64,000 nt of DNA from Methanoculleus sediminis (GTDB lineage Archaea > Halobacteriota > Methanomicrobia > Methanomicrobiales > Methanoculleaceae). A program made the position numbers and the translations under genes. The stretch covers positions 1-64,000 of the forward strand of contig NZ_JXOJ01000001.1 in the NCBI RefSeq assembly GCF_001017125.1, read 5' to 3'. The notes below the pieces were generated by a model. It worked only from the letters and a program-made list of their open reading frames with translations. It was not told the DNA's origin and ran no database searches. Positions 9,334 to 17,345 of the stretch are shown here, piece by piece (within the stretch, counting starts at the first letter, position 1; each line of letters starts with the position of its first letter).

Positions 9334-10392
9334 TTAAACGATATTGTGCAACAGTTCTCTGTTGGAACAGATCCATTCCTTCGTATCTCTCATCGTCTCT
9401 CTCACAGTTCTCTTCGGCATCCAGTTGAAGAATCTGGAGACTTTCGAGTTGTCTGTGACATACCAGATCAGGTCGTTCGGGCGCGTTTGTGGATCCGATC
9501 CGAGAGGGATGGTTTCACCAGTTATCTCCCTGCATAATCCGGTCATCTCCTGGAGTGAGACGCTGTTATCCAGACCGCCCCCAACGTTGAAGATCTCCCC
9601 GTTAAATTCTTCCAGATGCTTACTCTGGAGTAGGATCAGATCACAGAGATCATCGATGTGCAGTACATCCCGAACCTGTTTTCCCTTACCCTCATACCCG
9701 ATATATGAGAGATCTTTCCCGAAAAGATGGCAGGCAACCCAGAGCATCACTACGCCCTGATCGACTTTCCCCATCTGCCAGGGCCCGGCAATCAGTCCGC
9801 ATCGATTGATAATCGCCTTGATTCCGTATGAATCGATGTACTCCTGGATGAGATACTCTGAACACAATTTTGTTGCCCCGTATATTGAGCGGGGCCCCTG
9901 GAGGGGGAAGTCTTCGCTAATTCCGGAAGTGCTAACTCCATCAAAGTGCGTATTTTCCGCGATACGAAAACGGGTGTCCTCTTCGATATATGTGAGACTA
10001 TTAATCCGCTGATAGGGGTACACTCTGCTGGTGGAGAGGAATATCATGGACGCATGACTCTTTCTGACTTCTTCAAGACAATTGATTGTGCCCATTAAAT
10101 TAGTGTTCAGAACGTACGAAGGAGACGAGTTGATGCCGGCGAGAACGGAGGGCTCTGCTGAGCATTCAATCATCAGGTCGAAGGACGGAATAGCCTGAAA
10201 GTCCTCGGCATTCCTCACGTCCCCGTGGATAAACTCTATCCCGGCCTCTTTTAGTCGGGAAAGGTTCAATTCGGAGCCTCTCCGCTTTAGATTGTCAAAG
10301 CAAATAACCGTCGACGAGGGGGAGTTTTTTTTCAAGGCAATTGCGAGATTCGAACCGACGAACCCTGCCCCTCCGGTTATCAGAACTCTCAT
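9334..10392 (-). CDS. NAD-dependent epimerase, CDP-paratose 2-epimerase-like
   Basis: 352 residues, extended short-chain dehydrogenase. The NAD-binding motif is VLITGGAGFVGSNLAIAL at the N terminus; NLKRRGSELNLSRLKEAGIE (about 39-58) and FIHGDVRN follow, a pattern typical of CDP-paratose/tyvelose 2-epimerases. The catalytic YxxxK appears as SIYGATKLCSEYL (about 168-180). It would convert or rearrange a nucleotide-activated deoxysugar for the surface glycan. It overlaps the upstream epimerase gene by four bases (ATGA). The two neighbouring genes are distant relatives, not close copies. Confidence 0.85.
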   Translation of the reverse strand: MRVLITGGAGFVGSNLAIALKKNSPSSTVICFDNLKRRGSELNLSRLKEAGIEFIHGDVRNAEDFQAIPSFDLMIECSAEPSVLAGINSSPSYVLNTNLMGTINCLEEVRKSHASMIFLSTSRVYPYQRINSLTYIEEDTRFRIAENTHFDGVSTSGISEDFPLQGPRSIYGATKLCSEYLIQEYIDSYGIKAIINRCGLIAGPWQMGKVDQGVVMLWVACHLFGKDLSYIGYEGKGKQVRDVLHIDDLCDLILLQSKHLEEFNGEIFNVGGGLDNSVSLQEMTGLCREITGETIPLGSDPQTRPNDLIWYVTDNSKVSRFFNWMPKRTVRETMRDTKEWICSNRELLHNIV

Positions 10393-11498
10393 TTACGGAG
10401 CTCCCTGAAATAATCGGGATTCTGAAGTTTTATATCAAGATGAAGTAGGTCGATCCAATTCTGGAGGAGTTCATTAAATATATCGTCTAGATTCTTTTTG
10501 GGTCCACTCCATTCGGGGTAGTCGTTTTTGAATCGCGACATATTACTGATCCACCAGAGATGATCGCTCTCCCGTTCGGGAGCTTCTTCGAAATCGGCTT
10601 TAAGTCCGGACTTCGCCTCTATTGCCGCAATGGTTTCGTAAATAGACACAGAGTTCTCACGCATCCCGCCGAGGTTATAAGTTTTCCCGAATTTTCCGGT
10701 CTGCGATGGTTCTGGTCTGGTTACCCAATGATAGAGGACATCCGCGACATCGCTGGAATGTATATTGTCCCGGACCCGGTATCCCCCACCGTAGACGAAC
10801 AACTTATTTTGGAGCAGGATCTGTTTCGTGAAAAATCCCAGGAATCCATGCATCTCAACTGCCTTCTGATGAGGTCCGATAAGGCATCCTCCGCGGAATG
10901 TTGCCGTAGTCATCCCGTAATTTATTGCGTATTCCTGGCAGTACAGATCTGCAGCAGCTTTTGACACCCCGAACGGCGTGTGGCCACAACCGTCAATTGG
11001 GAGATATTCATCGAATGAATCTAGTGCAGTGTTCTCGTATCGTTTATAGGCGTCATTTTCAATCTTAATGTAGTTATAGTAATTGGGATAGTCTCCGTAG
11101 ACCTTGTTTGAAGACATATATGCAAAGGGGATTTCCTGATTGTATTTACGGGTTAATTCAAGGAGGTTCAAGGTGCCGAATGCATTTATCTGAAAGTCTT
11201 CCATCGGGATTTCCAGAGAGCGTGGATGTGAAGGTTGCGCTGCCAGATGCACAATGGCATCTGCATCCTTGATCAGGGGAATGACAACTTCGTTGTTCCT
11301 TATATCCGCTTCAACGAGTGTAAAGTTTTTTTCATCTCTCAGGTGGTCTAAATTACCGTGAGTGTCGGCATCTGTCCCAAATAGTTTTTCCCGGGCAAAG
11401 TTGTCGATCCCGATTACACTCCACCCTTCCTTGAGGAATTTTTCGACACAAGCACTACCAATCAATCCACTGGAGCCGGTAATTATCACATTTTTCAT
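10389..11498 (-). CDS. NAD-dependent epimerase, CDP-tyvelose 2-epimerase-like
   Basis: 369 residues. Extended SDR with NVIITGSSGLIGSACVEKFL at the N terminus, DFQINAFGTLNLLELTRKYN (about 102-121) and FAYMSSNKVYGDYPNYYNY, features seen in the RfbE (CDP-tyvelose 2-epimerase) family; the active-site tyrosine and lysine may be replaced by the related TPFGVSKAAADLYCQEYA (about 173-190), where F stands at the usual Y position, so activity needs care. A TATA-like box at about 11541-11550 and a GTGAAGGGG ribosome site suggest an internal promoter for this gene and the distal cluster. Product presumably supplies a rare deoxysugar. Confidence 0.85.
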   Translation of the reverse strand: MKNVIITGSSGLIGSACVEKFLKEGWSVIGIDNFAREKLFGTDADTHGNLDHLRDEKNFTLVEADIRNNEVVIPLIKDADAIVHLAAQPSHPRSLEIPMEDFQINAFGTLNLLELTRKYNQEIPFAYMSSNKVYGDYPNYYNYIKIENDAYKRYENTALDSFDEYLPIDGCGHTPFGVSKAAADLYCQEYAINYGMTTATFRGGCLIGPHQKAVEMHGFLGFFTKQILLQNKLFVYGGGYRVRDNIHSSDVADVLYHWVTRPEPSQTGKFGKTYNLGGMRENSVSIYETIAAIEAKSGLKADFEEAPERESDHLWWISNMSRFKNDYPEWSGPKKNLDDIFNELLQNWIDLLHLDIKLQNPDYFRELRK

Positions 11499-11539
11499 AG
11501 TACCCCTTCACCACGAATTACTGTATCGAAACATCTAAC

Positions 11540-11552
11540 ATATGTATAAAGT
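11540..11552 (-). promoter_or_regulatory. candidate TATA-box promoter
   Basis: On the minus strand the AT-rich stretch reads CTTTATACATA, about 45-55 bases upstream of the epimerase ATG at 11498. A purine-rich ribosome site (GTGAAGGGG) lies just before that ATG. This would give the distal glycan genes their own transcript. Judged by eye only. Confidence 0.45.
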
Positions 11553-11748
11553 TATTAGAAATAATTGTGCTGTGACCATATATTTTTATGGAAAATGTGC
11601 TGCGTCGCATGTTTTGCTTTAAACCGATTCCCTCTATTAGCAACTGCTCTTGATATATTCACTACGACATTAGTGTGTGTTGTAAGCGCTTTTCCGTGCC
11701 GTGGTGAACAACTGGGCGCCGCAATTTTCCCCGGATGGTAAGTGCATG

Positions 11749-12771
11749 TTATACAACACAGCATCCCCTGTAGTAGGTATATACCGAATGCAGGCCGTCT
11801 TCCAGACTGACGCGTGGGTGCCATTGTAAGAGGGCCTGTGCTTTTGAGATGTCGGGGAATCTCCGTGTCGGATCGTCCTGTGGCAGAGGATGATACTCGA
11901 TCTGAGAATTGGAACCGGTCATTGTTATGATCAGGTTTGCCAGATCCAGCACTGAATACTCATGGGGATTGCCGATGTTGATCACCTCCCCCTTCAGGCT
12001 GTCTGCGGTGAGATATCTCAGCAGCCCCTCTACCTGATCGGTGATATAACAGAAACTTCTTGTCTGCGAACCATCTCCAAATATCGTTATCGGTTCGTTA
12101 TTCAGCGCCTGCGATATAAACCGTGGAATGACCCGGCCATATACCCCGTCTGCCCGCATCCTCGGGCCGTAGGTGTTGAATATTCTTACGATCCGGATAT
12201 CCAGATCGTACTGCCGGAGATAGGCCATACAGAGTGCCTCCCCTGCCCTCTTTGCCTCGTCATAACACCCGCGTATCCCCAGGGTATTGACATATCCACG
12301 GTATGTTTCCGGGGTGGGAAAAACCGTTGCCTCTCCGTAGATCTCGCTCGTCGAGGTGAAAAGCAGCCGGGCCTCGTCGCGGCGTGCAATTTCAAGCGCG
12401 TTCATCAGCCCAAGGGTGTTTGATTTTAGAATTTCCAGGGGGTACTTCTCAAATTCCAGGGGAGACGCACGAGAGGCGAGATGCATGACATAGTCGACTT
12501 TTGTTTCAATCCTGAGCGGTTCTGAAACATCATGATTTATAAAACAGAAGTTCTCCTTCCCAAGGAGATGCTTGGTGTTTTCTTTGAGGCCGCTTGAGAG
12601 GTTGTCAAGGCAGATAACCCGGGCGTTCTGTTTGATCAGGGTGTCGCAGAGCCAGGATCCGATGAATCCCGCTCCCCCTGTAATGAGAATGGTTCTGTCC
12701 TCAAGGGATCGATCTCCCAGGCGCTCCAATATTCCATCGACTTCGCTTTCAGCATTCCACAGCACCGGCAT
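11749..12771 (-). CDS. UDP-glucuronate decarboxylase-like NAD-dependent SDR
   Basis: 340 residues if started at the ATG at 12771, whose A is the last base of the galU TGA stop (TGATG); an in-frame ATG at 12861 would overlap galU by 91 bases and is less likely. The NAD site is ILITGGAGFIGSWLCDTL (about 28-45). Signature segments of the UXS/UDP-glucuronate decarboxylase group are clear: DYVMHLASRASPLEFEKYP, FTSTSEIYGEATVFPTPE, YDEAKRAGEAL (catalytic YxxxK) and RIFNTYGPRMRADGVYGRV. It would make UDP-xylose or a related sugar from UDP-glucuronate. The precursor route is complete in the window: galU makes UDP-glucose and the dehydrogenase at 15138-16403 makes UDP-glucuronate. Confidence 0.85.
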   Translation of the reverse strand: MPVLWNAESEVDGILERLGDRSLEDRTILITGGAGFIGSWLCDTLIKQNARVICLDNLSSGLKENTKHLLGKENFCFINHDVSEPLRIETKVDYVMHLASRASPLEFEKYPLEILKSNTLGLMNALEIARRDEARLLFTSTSEIYGEATVFPTPETYRGYVNTLGIRGCYDEAKRAGEALCMAYLRQYDLDIRIVRIFNTYGPRMRADGVYGRVIPRFISQALNNEPITIFGDGSQTRSFCYITDQVEGLLRYLTADSLKGEVINIGNPHEYSVLDLANLIITMTGSNSQIEYHPLPQDDPTRRFPDISKAQALLQWHPRVSLEDGLHSVYTYYRGCCVV

Positions 12772-13646
12772 CACTCCTCGAGAAGGGTTTTCAGGAACTC
12801 TTTTAGACTCTGGTTGAATTCTTTTCGCTCTAATGCTAACTCTATGCTTGATTTCATCCAACCGATCTTATCGCCGATATCGTACCGCCTGCAAGTGGTG
12901 ATCATGCCTATTGGCTCATTAAGAAGCCGCAGCGCATCGGTAAGCTGGATCTCATCCCCATAACCTGGTCTGACCTCTTTTAAGAGGTCAAAAATATCTG
13001 GGGTCAGTACATATCTGCCGATTGCTCCAAGGTCTGAGGGCGCCTGTTCTGGCTGTGGTTTTTCTATGATGTCCCGGATCGAATAGAGATCTTCTTCGAG
13101 AGGGGTGCCCTCAATTATGCCGTAACTGTGGATCTTCTCTCTCGGGACTTTTTCCACGGCGATAACACCCTTCTGATATTTCTGGAACACCTTACACATC
13201 TGAGCAGTACAGGGTTCTTTCCCTGCATGGGGGATGGTGATGGTATCGCCAAGTAACACAGCAAAAGGCTCACCGTCACAGTGTTTCTGCGCATGAAGTA
13301 TTGCATCCCCCAGACCTCGCTGCTCCTTCTGGCGAATATAGTGGATGTCCGGAACATTGGATATCTCATCGATCGATTGTATGAGATCTGTATCTCCTTT
13401 CTTCAGAAGGACCCTCTCTAGCTCAAGAGAATTATCAAAGTGATCCTCGATAGCCCGCTTGCTCCGTCCTGTTACAATTAAAATGTCATCAATTCCCGAA
13501 GAGAGGGCTTCTTCCACCACATACTGTATAACGGGCTTATCAACGACAGGCAGCATCTCTTTTGGTTGCGCTTTGGTTATTGGCAAAAAGCGTGTACCTA
13601 ATCCTGCTGCAGGGATTACAACCTTTCGTATTTCCTCCTGATTCAC
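12771..13646 (-). CDS. galU: UTP--glucose-1-phosphate uridylyltransferase
   Basis: 291 residues, full length for GalU. The nucleotide-binding signature VIPAAGLGTRFLPITKAQPK (about 10-29) is followed by EMLPVVDKPVIQYVVEEA, IVTGRSKRAIEDHFDNS (about 58-74), GLGDAILHAQ and FAVLLGDTI (about 127-135). It forms UDP-glucose in the cytoplasm, feeding the sugar dehydrogenase and decarboxylase encoded nearby. First gene of the leftward cluster; a likely promoter is the AT-rich stretch upstream (TAATTATTAATT, about 13654-13672). Its stop overlaps the next start as TGATG. Confidence 0.93.
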   Translation of the reverse strand: MNQEEIRKVVIPAAGLGTRFLPITKAQPKEMLPVVDKPVIQYVVEEALSSGIDDILIVTGRSKRAIEDHFDNSLELERVLLKKGDTDLIQSIDEISNVPDIHYIRQKEQRGLGDAILHAQKHCDGEPFAVLLGDTITIPHAGKEPCTAQMCKVFQKYQKGVIAVEKVPREKIHSYGIIEGTPLEEDLYSIRDIIEKPQPEQAPSDLGAIGRYVLTPDIFDLLKEVRPGYGDEIQLTDALRLLNEPIGMITTCRRYDIGDKIGWMKSSIELALERKEFNQSLKEFLKTLLEE

Positions 13647-13950
13647 GCGATCACGCCGTAATTATTAATTCGAGGAACAATTGCCATCCCCTTCCATTTT
13701 TGTCGATAATTTCCTCGTCCTGAGGATCAGCCCCTGCCTCACCGGCACGAGCCGCCCCGGAGAGGGAGAGGATCCGGTCGGCGGGCAGGGACGTGATCAT
13801 GGTTACTCACCAAGAATTTTGACTTCGGGCACTATTAACGGTTCTCTTTCGGCCGTGGGGGTAATCAAACGATTCCGGCGATATTCCGCGAGAGAAAGGG
13901 ACGGGGGGATAACGCGCAGCCGAAGGGACGCCGGGAGTATGCCCCGGCCG

Positions 13951-14010
13951 TCACTCCGGGAAGAGGCGGTCCCGGAGCAGCACCCGGTACCAGGTTACGG
14001 CCGATATGGC
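13951..14010 (-). pseudogene. fragment resembling a hepT 3' end
   Basis: On the minus strand this stretch decodes to YRVLLRDRLFPE and a TGA stop. The intact HepT gene at 17346-17780 ends RYRDLVRMILRDRLLPE with a TGA stop, and the DNA matches closely from the GGTACCGGG through the stop. About 60 bases are alike, with a short deletion; nothing upstream of that is recognisable. I read it as the last trace of a lost HepT-type gene. Confidence 0.55.
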
Positions 14011-14032
14011 ACAGGGATTTGCCCCGGGCAGT

Positions 14033-14127
14033 TCAAATGCGTCCATGCCTTCGATATGCTTTTTCGATAGACGTGATGGGTTATGAACCTGATCGCCGTC
14101 AGGATCGATGTTGTAGATTACGGTGAG
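14033..14127 (-). pseudogene. fragment resembling a relE 3' end
   Basis: The minus strand carries VIYNIDPDGDQV, then a small indel, then EKAYRRHGRI and a TGA stop. The intact RelE-type gene at 18211-18501 has VIYNINSDEKLV and ends EKAHRRYGRI, and the DNA of the two 3' ends, including about 20 bases past the stop, is clearly alike. The frame is broken between the two blocks and the N-terminal two thirds are gone, so this is a decayed copy of a related toxin gene. Confidence 0.7.
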
Positions 14128-14260
14128 TCAACTACCCCGCGTTTTCGGGCGCGGTTTGTAACAAACTTCTTTTCTCGATGGAGGAGAGGGGGGGATCGGG
14201 GAGCCGGGCGCAACAACGCTCATGGCCCGGGGGCAAGCGGTGCGGGATGGAGAGAGTACC

Positions 14261-14821
14261 TTAGACCTGGATGCCCGCCCGGGCAAGCGCATCCTTGATA
14301 GAGACGAGTTCCTTTCTGATCTCCCCAAACTCATCATCAAGGTGTTTTCTGGTGTCACTCCGGAGGCCGACAATCTCTTCCTTCGTCTCTCTCGCGATCT
14401 GGAGAGTCTGATCTTGTTTGTCCAGCATCTGGTCTTGCTTGCCCAGCATCTGGTCTTGCTTATCCAGCATCCGGTCTAACTTTGTATCCATGCTGTGCAG
14501 TGCATTTCCGGCGTAATCCATCCGCTCGAATGTTTCCTCCTGGATGTCCCCCCGGATGATCTCAAAATCGGCATACTCTCCCGTTGCTTCTTCCCATCTG
14601 ACGGCGAACGATTTGACTGCAATGGGTCTACGTATGATATTGATCTCGTTGATGAGGTCCCGGAGATCGCTTTCGCTCCCCTCTGCAACGATCTCGACCT
14701 CTCCGGTATCGAGATTCTTCACGTATCCCGAGATATTCCGTTCGAACGTCTCGTTGTATACGTGCTCTCGATACCCGACTCGCTGGACACGCCCTTGCGC
14801 GACGGCCACAAATCGTTTCAT
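14261..14821 (-). CDS. acylphosphatase-like domain with coiled-coil tail
   Basis: 186 residues. Residues 1-90 are an acylphosphatase domain: GRVQRVGYREHVY (about 10-22) holds the phosphate-loop arginine, and GYVKNLDTGEVEIVAEG (about 32-48) the asparagine strand. The central GVxFR of classic enzymes is here RVGYR, still compatible with activity. Residues about 108-140 are a coiled coil built of four seven-residue units of the form QDQML(D/G)K, encoded by 21-base tandem repeats, and a helical charged tail follows. Acylphosphatases cleave carboxyl-phosphate bonds; the coil suggests an oligomeric or partner-bound form. A TATA-like TATTTATG lies about 30 bases before the ATG. Confidence 0.8.
   Translation of the reverse strand: MKRFVAVAQGRVQRVGYREHVYNETFERNISGYVKNLDTGEVEIVAEGSESDLRDLINEINIIRRPIAVKSFAVRWEEATGEYADFEIIRGDIQEETFERMDYAGNALHSMDTKLDRMLDKQDQMLGKQDQMLDKQDQTLQIARETKEEIVGLRSDTRKHLDDEFGEIRKELVSIKDALARAGIQV
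14408..14478. repeat. 21-base tandem repeat inside the acylphosphatase gene
   Basis: Three to four head-to-tail copies of a 21-base unit around CCAGCATCTGGTCTTGCTT encode the QDQML(D/G)K heptads. Copies differ at few positions, so the coil length probably changes by slippage in seven-residue steps. Confidence 0.75.
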
Positions 14822-15137
14822 TCAATTTCACTCTGTATGGTGAACATAAATAGTTTCGCCGGACTGGCGCATCATCCGGCGAAGTTATCTCCGGATCCCC
14901 ACCTGCACCAGGAAGGGGTGGCAGAAAAGTATGCATGACGGTCATCCCGGGAGTGCGCTTTCGGAATACCCTTCCGCACCGTTAGGCACGAGGGTGCGGC
15001 TCCCGGTGGGAAGCCGCATCAGGAGTATGGCGCAGAACAGCGCTCGGTTTATCGAAAGTACGCATATGACTGTTCTAAGCAACGTAGATCTTTAATTGCG
15101 AGGCACTTTTGGGACGATTTGCGGTACATCTTCCCGC
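14822..15137. other. intergenic region, 316 bases
   Basis: Between the leftward acylphosphatase-like gene and the 3' end of the leftward sugar dehydrogenase. The left side carries the promoter of the acylphosphatase gene (TATTTATG at about 14848). Around 14976-15000 there is a stem-capable stretch with CGCACCGTTAGG and GGGTGCGG, which recalls the dispersed hairpin repeat found elsewhere in the window. No gene is supported. Confidence 0.5.
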
Positions 15138-16403
15138 TCACCAGCAGATCCCCTCCTTCCCGTCGCAGGAGAGGATCCGGCGCCCCTCGATGACGATCCG
15201 GGACTTCATCAGGTCGAACTCCCCGTTAAGATCGGAGAACTCCGGCCACTCCGTCATCACCAGGCAGGCGTCGGCCCCACGGAGGGCGCCTGCCGCCGAG
15301 GCGGCGTAGTCGATGCCGGGGAAGACCCGCCGCATTGAAGATACAGCAAGCGGGTCGTACGCCGCGACCGCCGACCCCCGCCGGAGGAGTTCGGCGATGA
15401 CCGGGATCGCCCGGGACTCCCGGATATCGTCGGTGTTGTCCTTGAAGGCGAGGCCGAGGACGGCGACCCGTTTCCCCGCGAGGTTGCCGATCCTCTCCTC
15501 AAGGAGCCCCACCAGACGGAGCGGCTGGCGGTCGTTGACGTCGAGCACCGACCGGAGGAGCGCGGGCTCTTCGCCGAGCGACTCCGCGAGGCTGACAAGG
15601 GCCGAGACATCTTTGGGGAAGCAGCTCCCCCCGAACCCGGCGCCGGCGGATAAAAAGTGCGGAGAGACCCGGTGATCCATCCCGACGCCCTCCATCACCT
15701 CGTAGACGTCGATCCCGAGGCGCTTGCAGACATTTCCCACCTCGTTTGAAAACGAGATCTTCGTCGCGAGGAGAGCGTTCGAGGCGTACTTGATCATCTC
15801 CGCGGCGGTGAGGCCGCACCGCACCACCGGGGCAGAAAGCCCACGGTAGACGGCGGCGACCATATCACCGGAACGGTCGTCCCGGCTCCCGATCACGATC
15901 CGGTCCGGGTGGAGGAAGTCCTCCATCGCACGCCCTTCCCTGAGGAACTCCGGATTCATCGCAAACCCGATCTCGTCCCGGCCGGAGTGTTCGAGTACCT
16001 CGGGAACGACGACGCTCTCGGTCGTCCCCGGCGGCACGGTGCTCTTCACCACGACGGTGTGCGAGCCCTTCCCGCCGCGGAGCGCCTCCCCGATCGACCG
16101 GCTCGCGGCGGCGACCATCGAGAGGTCGGCGCTCCCGTCGGCCGCCGGCGGGGTGCCGACGCAGACAAACGAGAGGTCTGCCTCCGTCACCGGACCATAG
16201 TCCGTCCCCGCACGGAGCCGCTCGCCGGCATGCTTTTCAAGAACCGCATCGAGCCCCCGCTCGTGGATCGGGGCACGCCCGGCGTTGATCGCCACCGCCT
16301 TCCTCGCATCGATCTCGACGATATCGACGGTATGCCCGAGTTCGGCAAAGCAGGCCCCCGTGACCAGGCCGACGTAGCCCCCGCCGACGACAGTTATCCG
16401 CAT
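15138..16403 (-). CDS. ugd: UDP-glucose 6-dehydrogenase (nucleotide-sugar dehydrogenase)
   Basis: 421 residues. The NAD-binding glycine loop VVGGGYVGLVTGACFAELGH sits at residues 5-24, FVCVGTPPAADGSADLS at about 79-95, AMNPEFLREGRAMEDF at about 148-163 and the catalytic cysteine in GFGGSCFPKD at about 256-265 (C261). It oxidises UDP-glucose to UDP-glucuronate, matching AglM of haloarchaea. With galU and the UDP-glucuronate-decarboxylase-like gene it completes a route for activated sugar acids and pentoses, although it is separated from them by the decayed region and is transcribed on its own. Confidence 0.92.
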   Translation of the reverse strand: MRITVVGGGYVGLVTGACFAELGHTVDIVEIDARKAVAINAGRAPIHERGLDAVLEKHAGERLRAGTDYGPVTEADLSFVCVGTPPAADGSADLSMVAAASRSIGEALRGGKGSHTVVVKSTVPPGTTESVVVPEVLEHSGRDEIGFAMNPEFLREGRAMEDFLHPDRIVIGSRDDRSGDMVAAVYRGLSAPVVRCGLTAAEMIKYASNALLATKISFSNEVGNVCKRLGIDVYEVMEGVGMDHRVSPHFLSAGAGFGGSCFPKDVSALVSLAESLGEEPALLRSVLDVNDRQPLRLVGLLEERIGNLAGKRVAVLGLAFKDNTDDIRESRAIPVIAELLRRGSAVAAYDPLAVSSMRRVFPGIDYAASAAGALRGADACLVMTEWPEFSDLNGEFDLMKSRIVIEGRRILSCDGKEGICW

Positions 16404-16618
16404 CTTCCTGTAATCCTCCGGTTCGTTACGTCAGAATTGGGCTCTGGGATGGTTAAAGATGACTCATTGTCGCCGGTCGGGAGCAGTGTGCCTATCAGGT
16501 GGATCGTTGCCGGGCGTCTCCCGTCCCGGTGTAGCGTTTGTGCCCTTCCCTCATCGCGACCGGCAAACCCGGGGAAAAGCGTTATCCTGATCGGCGGGTA
16601 ACAGAAATATGATCGGGT
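16404..16618. other. divergent intergenic region, 215 bases
   Basis: Lies between the leftward sugar dehydrogenase and the rightward toxin-antitoxin-type genes, so it should hold two promoters. GC is lower than in the genes. No ORF or RNA gene is evident. Confidence 0.4.
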
Positions 16619-16918
16619 ATGCGCGATGGTCCGGTAGGAACGACGCTTCGCGGAGCGGAGTTTGAGCAACCCGATGGGTTTCGAACAGAGCGCGAAGAGA
16701 GTGATATCGATATTCTCATCGAGTTCAAGGAAAGGGGGCGCTCGTTTGATGCGTATATGGACCTCAAGTTCTTCCTCGAAGATCTCTTCAGGAGGAGAGT
16801 TGACCGCGATACCGTCAAGCCGGCTCTCGCGCCGTACATCCTCCGGAGTGTCCGGTATGCCCCGGCAAATAAGCAGGAAAGAATGATATGCGATGCGGGA
16901 AGAGATACAATGCTATGA
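16619..16918 (+). pseudogene. truncated MNT-type nucleotidyltransferase
   Basis: Only the C-terminal two thirds look like a minimal nucleotidyltransferase: EESDIDILIEFKERGRSF (about 27-44) gives the D-x-D catalytic pair, then LKFFLEDLFRRRVDRDTVKP. The expected N-terminal helix and the GS motif (G-S-x8-12-D-x-D) are absent; in their place is sequence matching a dispersed hairpin repeat (constant part GCGGAGTTTGAG, hairpin AACCC-GAT-GGGTT). The frame stays open from an ATG at 16619, so a short protein could be made but it should not bind nucleotide normally. Its TGA overlaps the ATG of the next nucleotidyltransferase (ATGA). Confidence 0.65.
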
Positions 16919-17343
16919 GACGCCGCCACCTGCTAAAAGCCGGAGAGAAAGAAGAGGTTCTCCGCACCATCCGCATGATCCTCGCCGGGTTTGACGAGAT
17001 AGAGGTGGGGTATGTCTTCGGAACGTTTTGCAGAGGGGATTTCGGCGACGTGGACGTGGCAATCCTTGTCACCGGTGAGCCCGCCCCCTACCAGGCGATG
17101 CGGTTCGCGCGGCGGGTCGAGCGGGAGCTCGAACGGGGGTTTTGTTACCGCTTTGAGGCTGACGTGAAGGTTCTCAACACCGCCCCGGTCTCTTTCCAGT
17201 ACGAGGTCATCAAGAGCGGCAGACTCGTGCTCTCCCGCGACAGAGAGCGTAGGGTCCGGTACGAGGCAGGCGTGCTCTCCCGGTATCTCGACTATGCGGA
17301 GACGCTCGACTGGTTCGACCGGGTTCTGCTCACGAGGGCCTGA
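16915..17343 (+). CDS. mntA: MntA-type nucleotidyltransferase antitoxin
   Basis: 142 residues from the ATG at 16915, which overlaps the stop of the preceding fragment; an ATG at 16888 is possible but extends into that fragment. The MNT core is VGYVFGTFCRGDFGDVDVAI (about 34-53): the usual G-S is G-T here, and both catalytic aspartates (DVDV) remain. In the type VII toxin-antitoxin system MntA-HepT, this enzyme adds AMP units to a tyrosine of HepT and silences it. The HepT gene follows after two bases. Confidence 0.8.
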   Translation: MRRRHLLKAGEKEEVLRTIRMILAGFDEIEVGYVFGTFCRGDFGDVDVAILVTGEPAPYQAMRFARRVERELERGFCYRFEADVKVLNTAPVSFQYEVIKSGRLVLSRDRERRVRYEAGVLSRYLDYAETLDWFDRVLLTRA

Positions 17344-17345
17344 GA

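Larger units (their letters stand above)
13647..14260. other. intergenic region with decayed gene fragments, 614 bases
   Basis: Between galU and the acylphosphatase-like gene. Apart from the AT-rich galU promoter area near 13654-13672 it holds two short decayed pieces described separately: a HepT-like 3' end (13951-14010) and a RelE-like 3' end (14033-14127). No intact gene is supported; the rightward frames here have no family resemblance. Confidence 0.6.
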
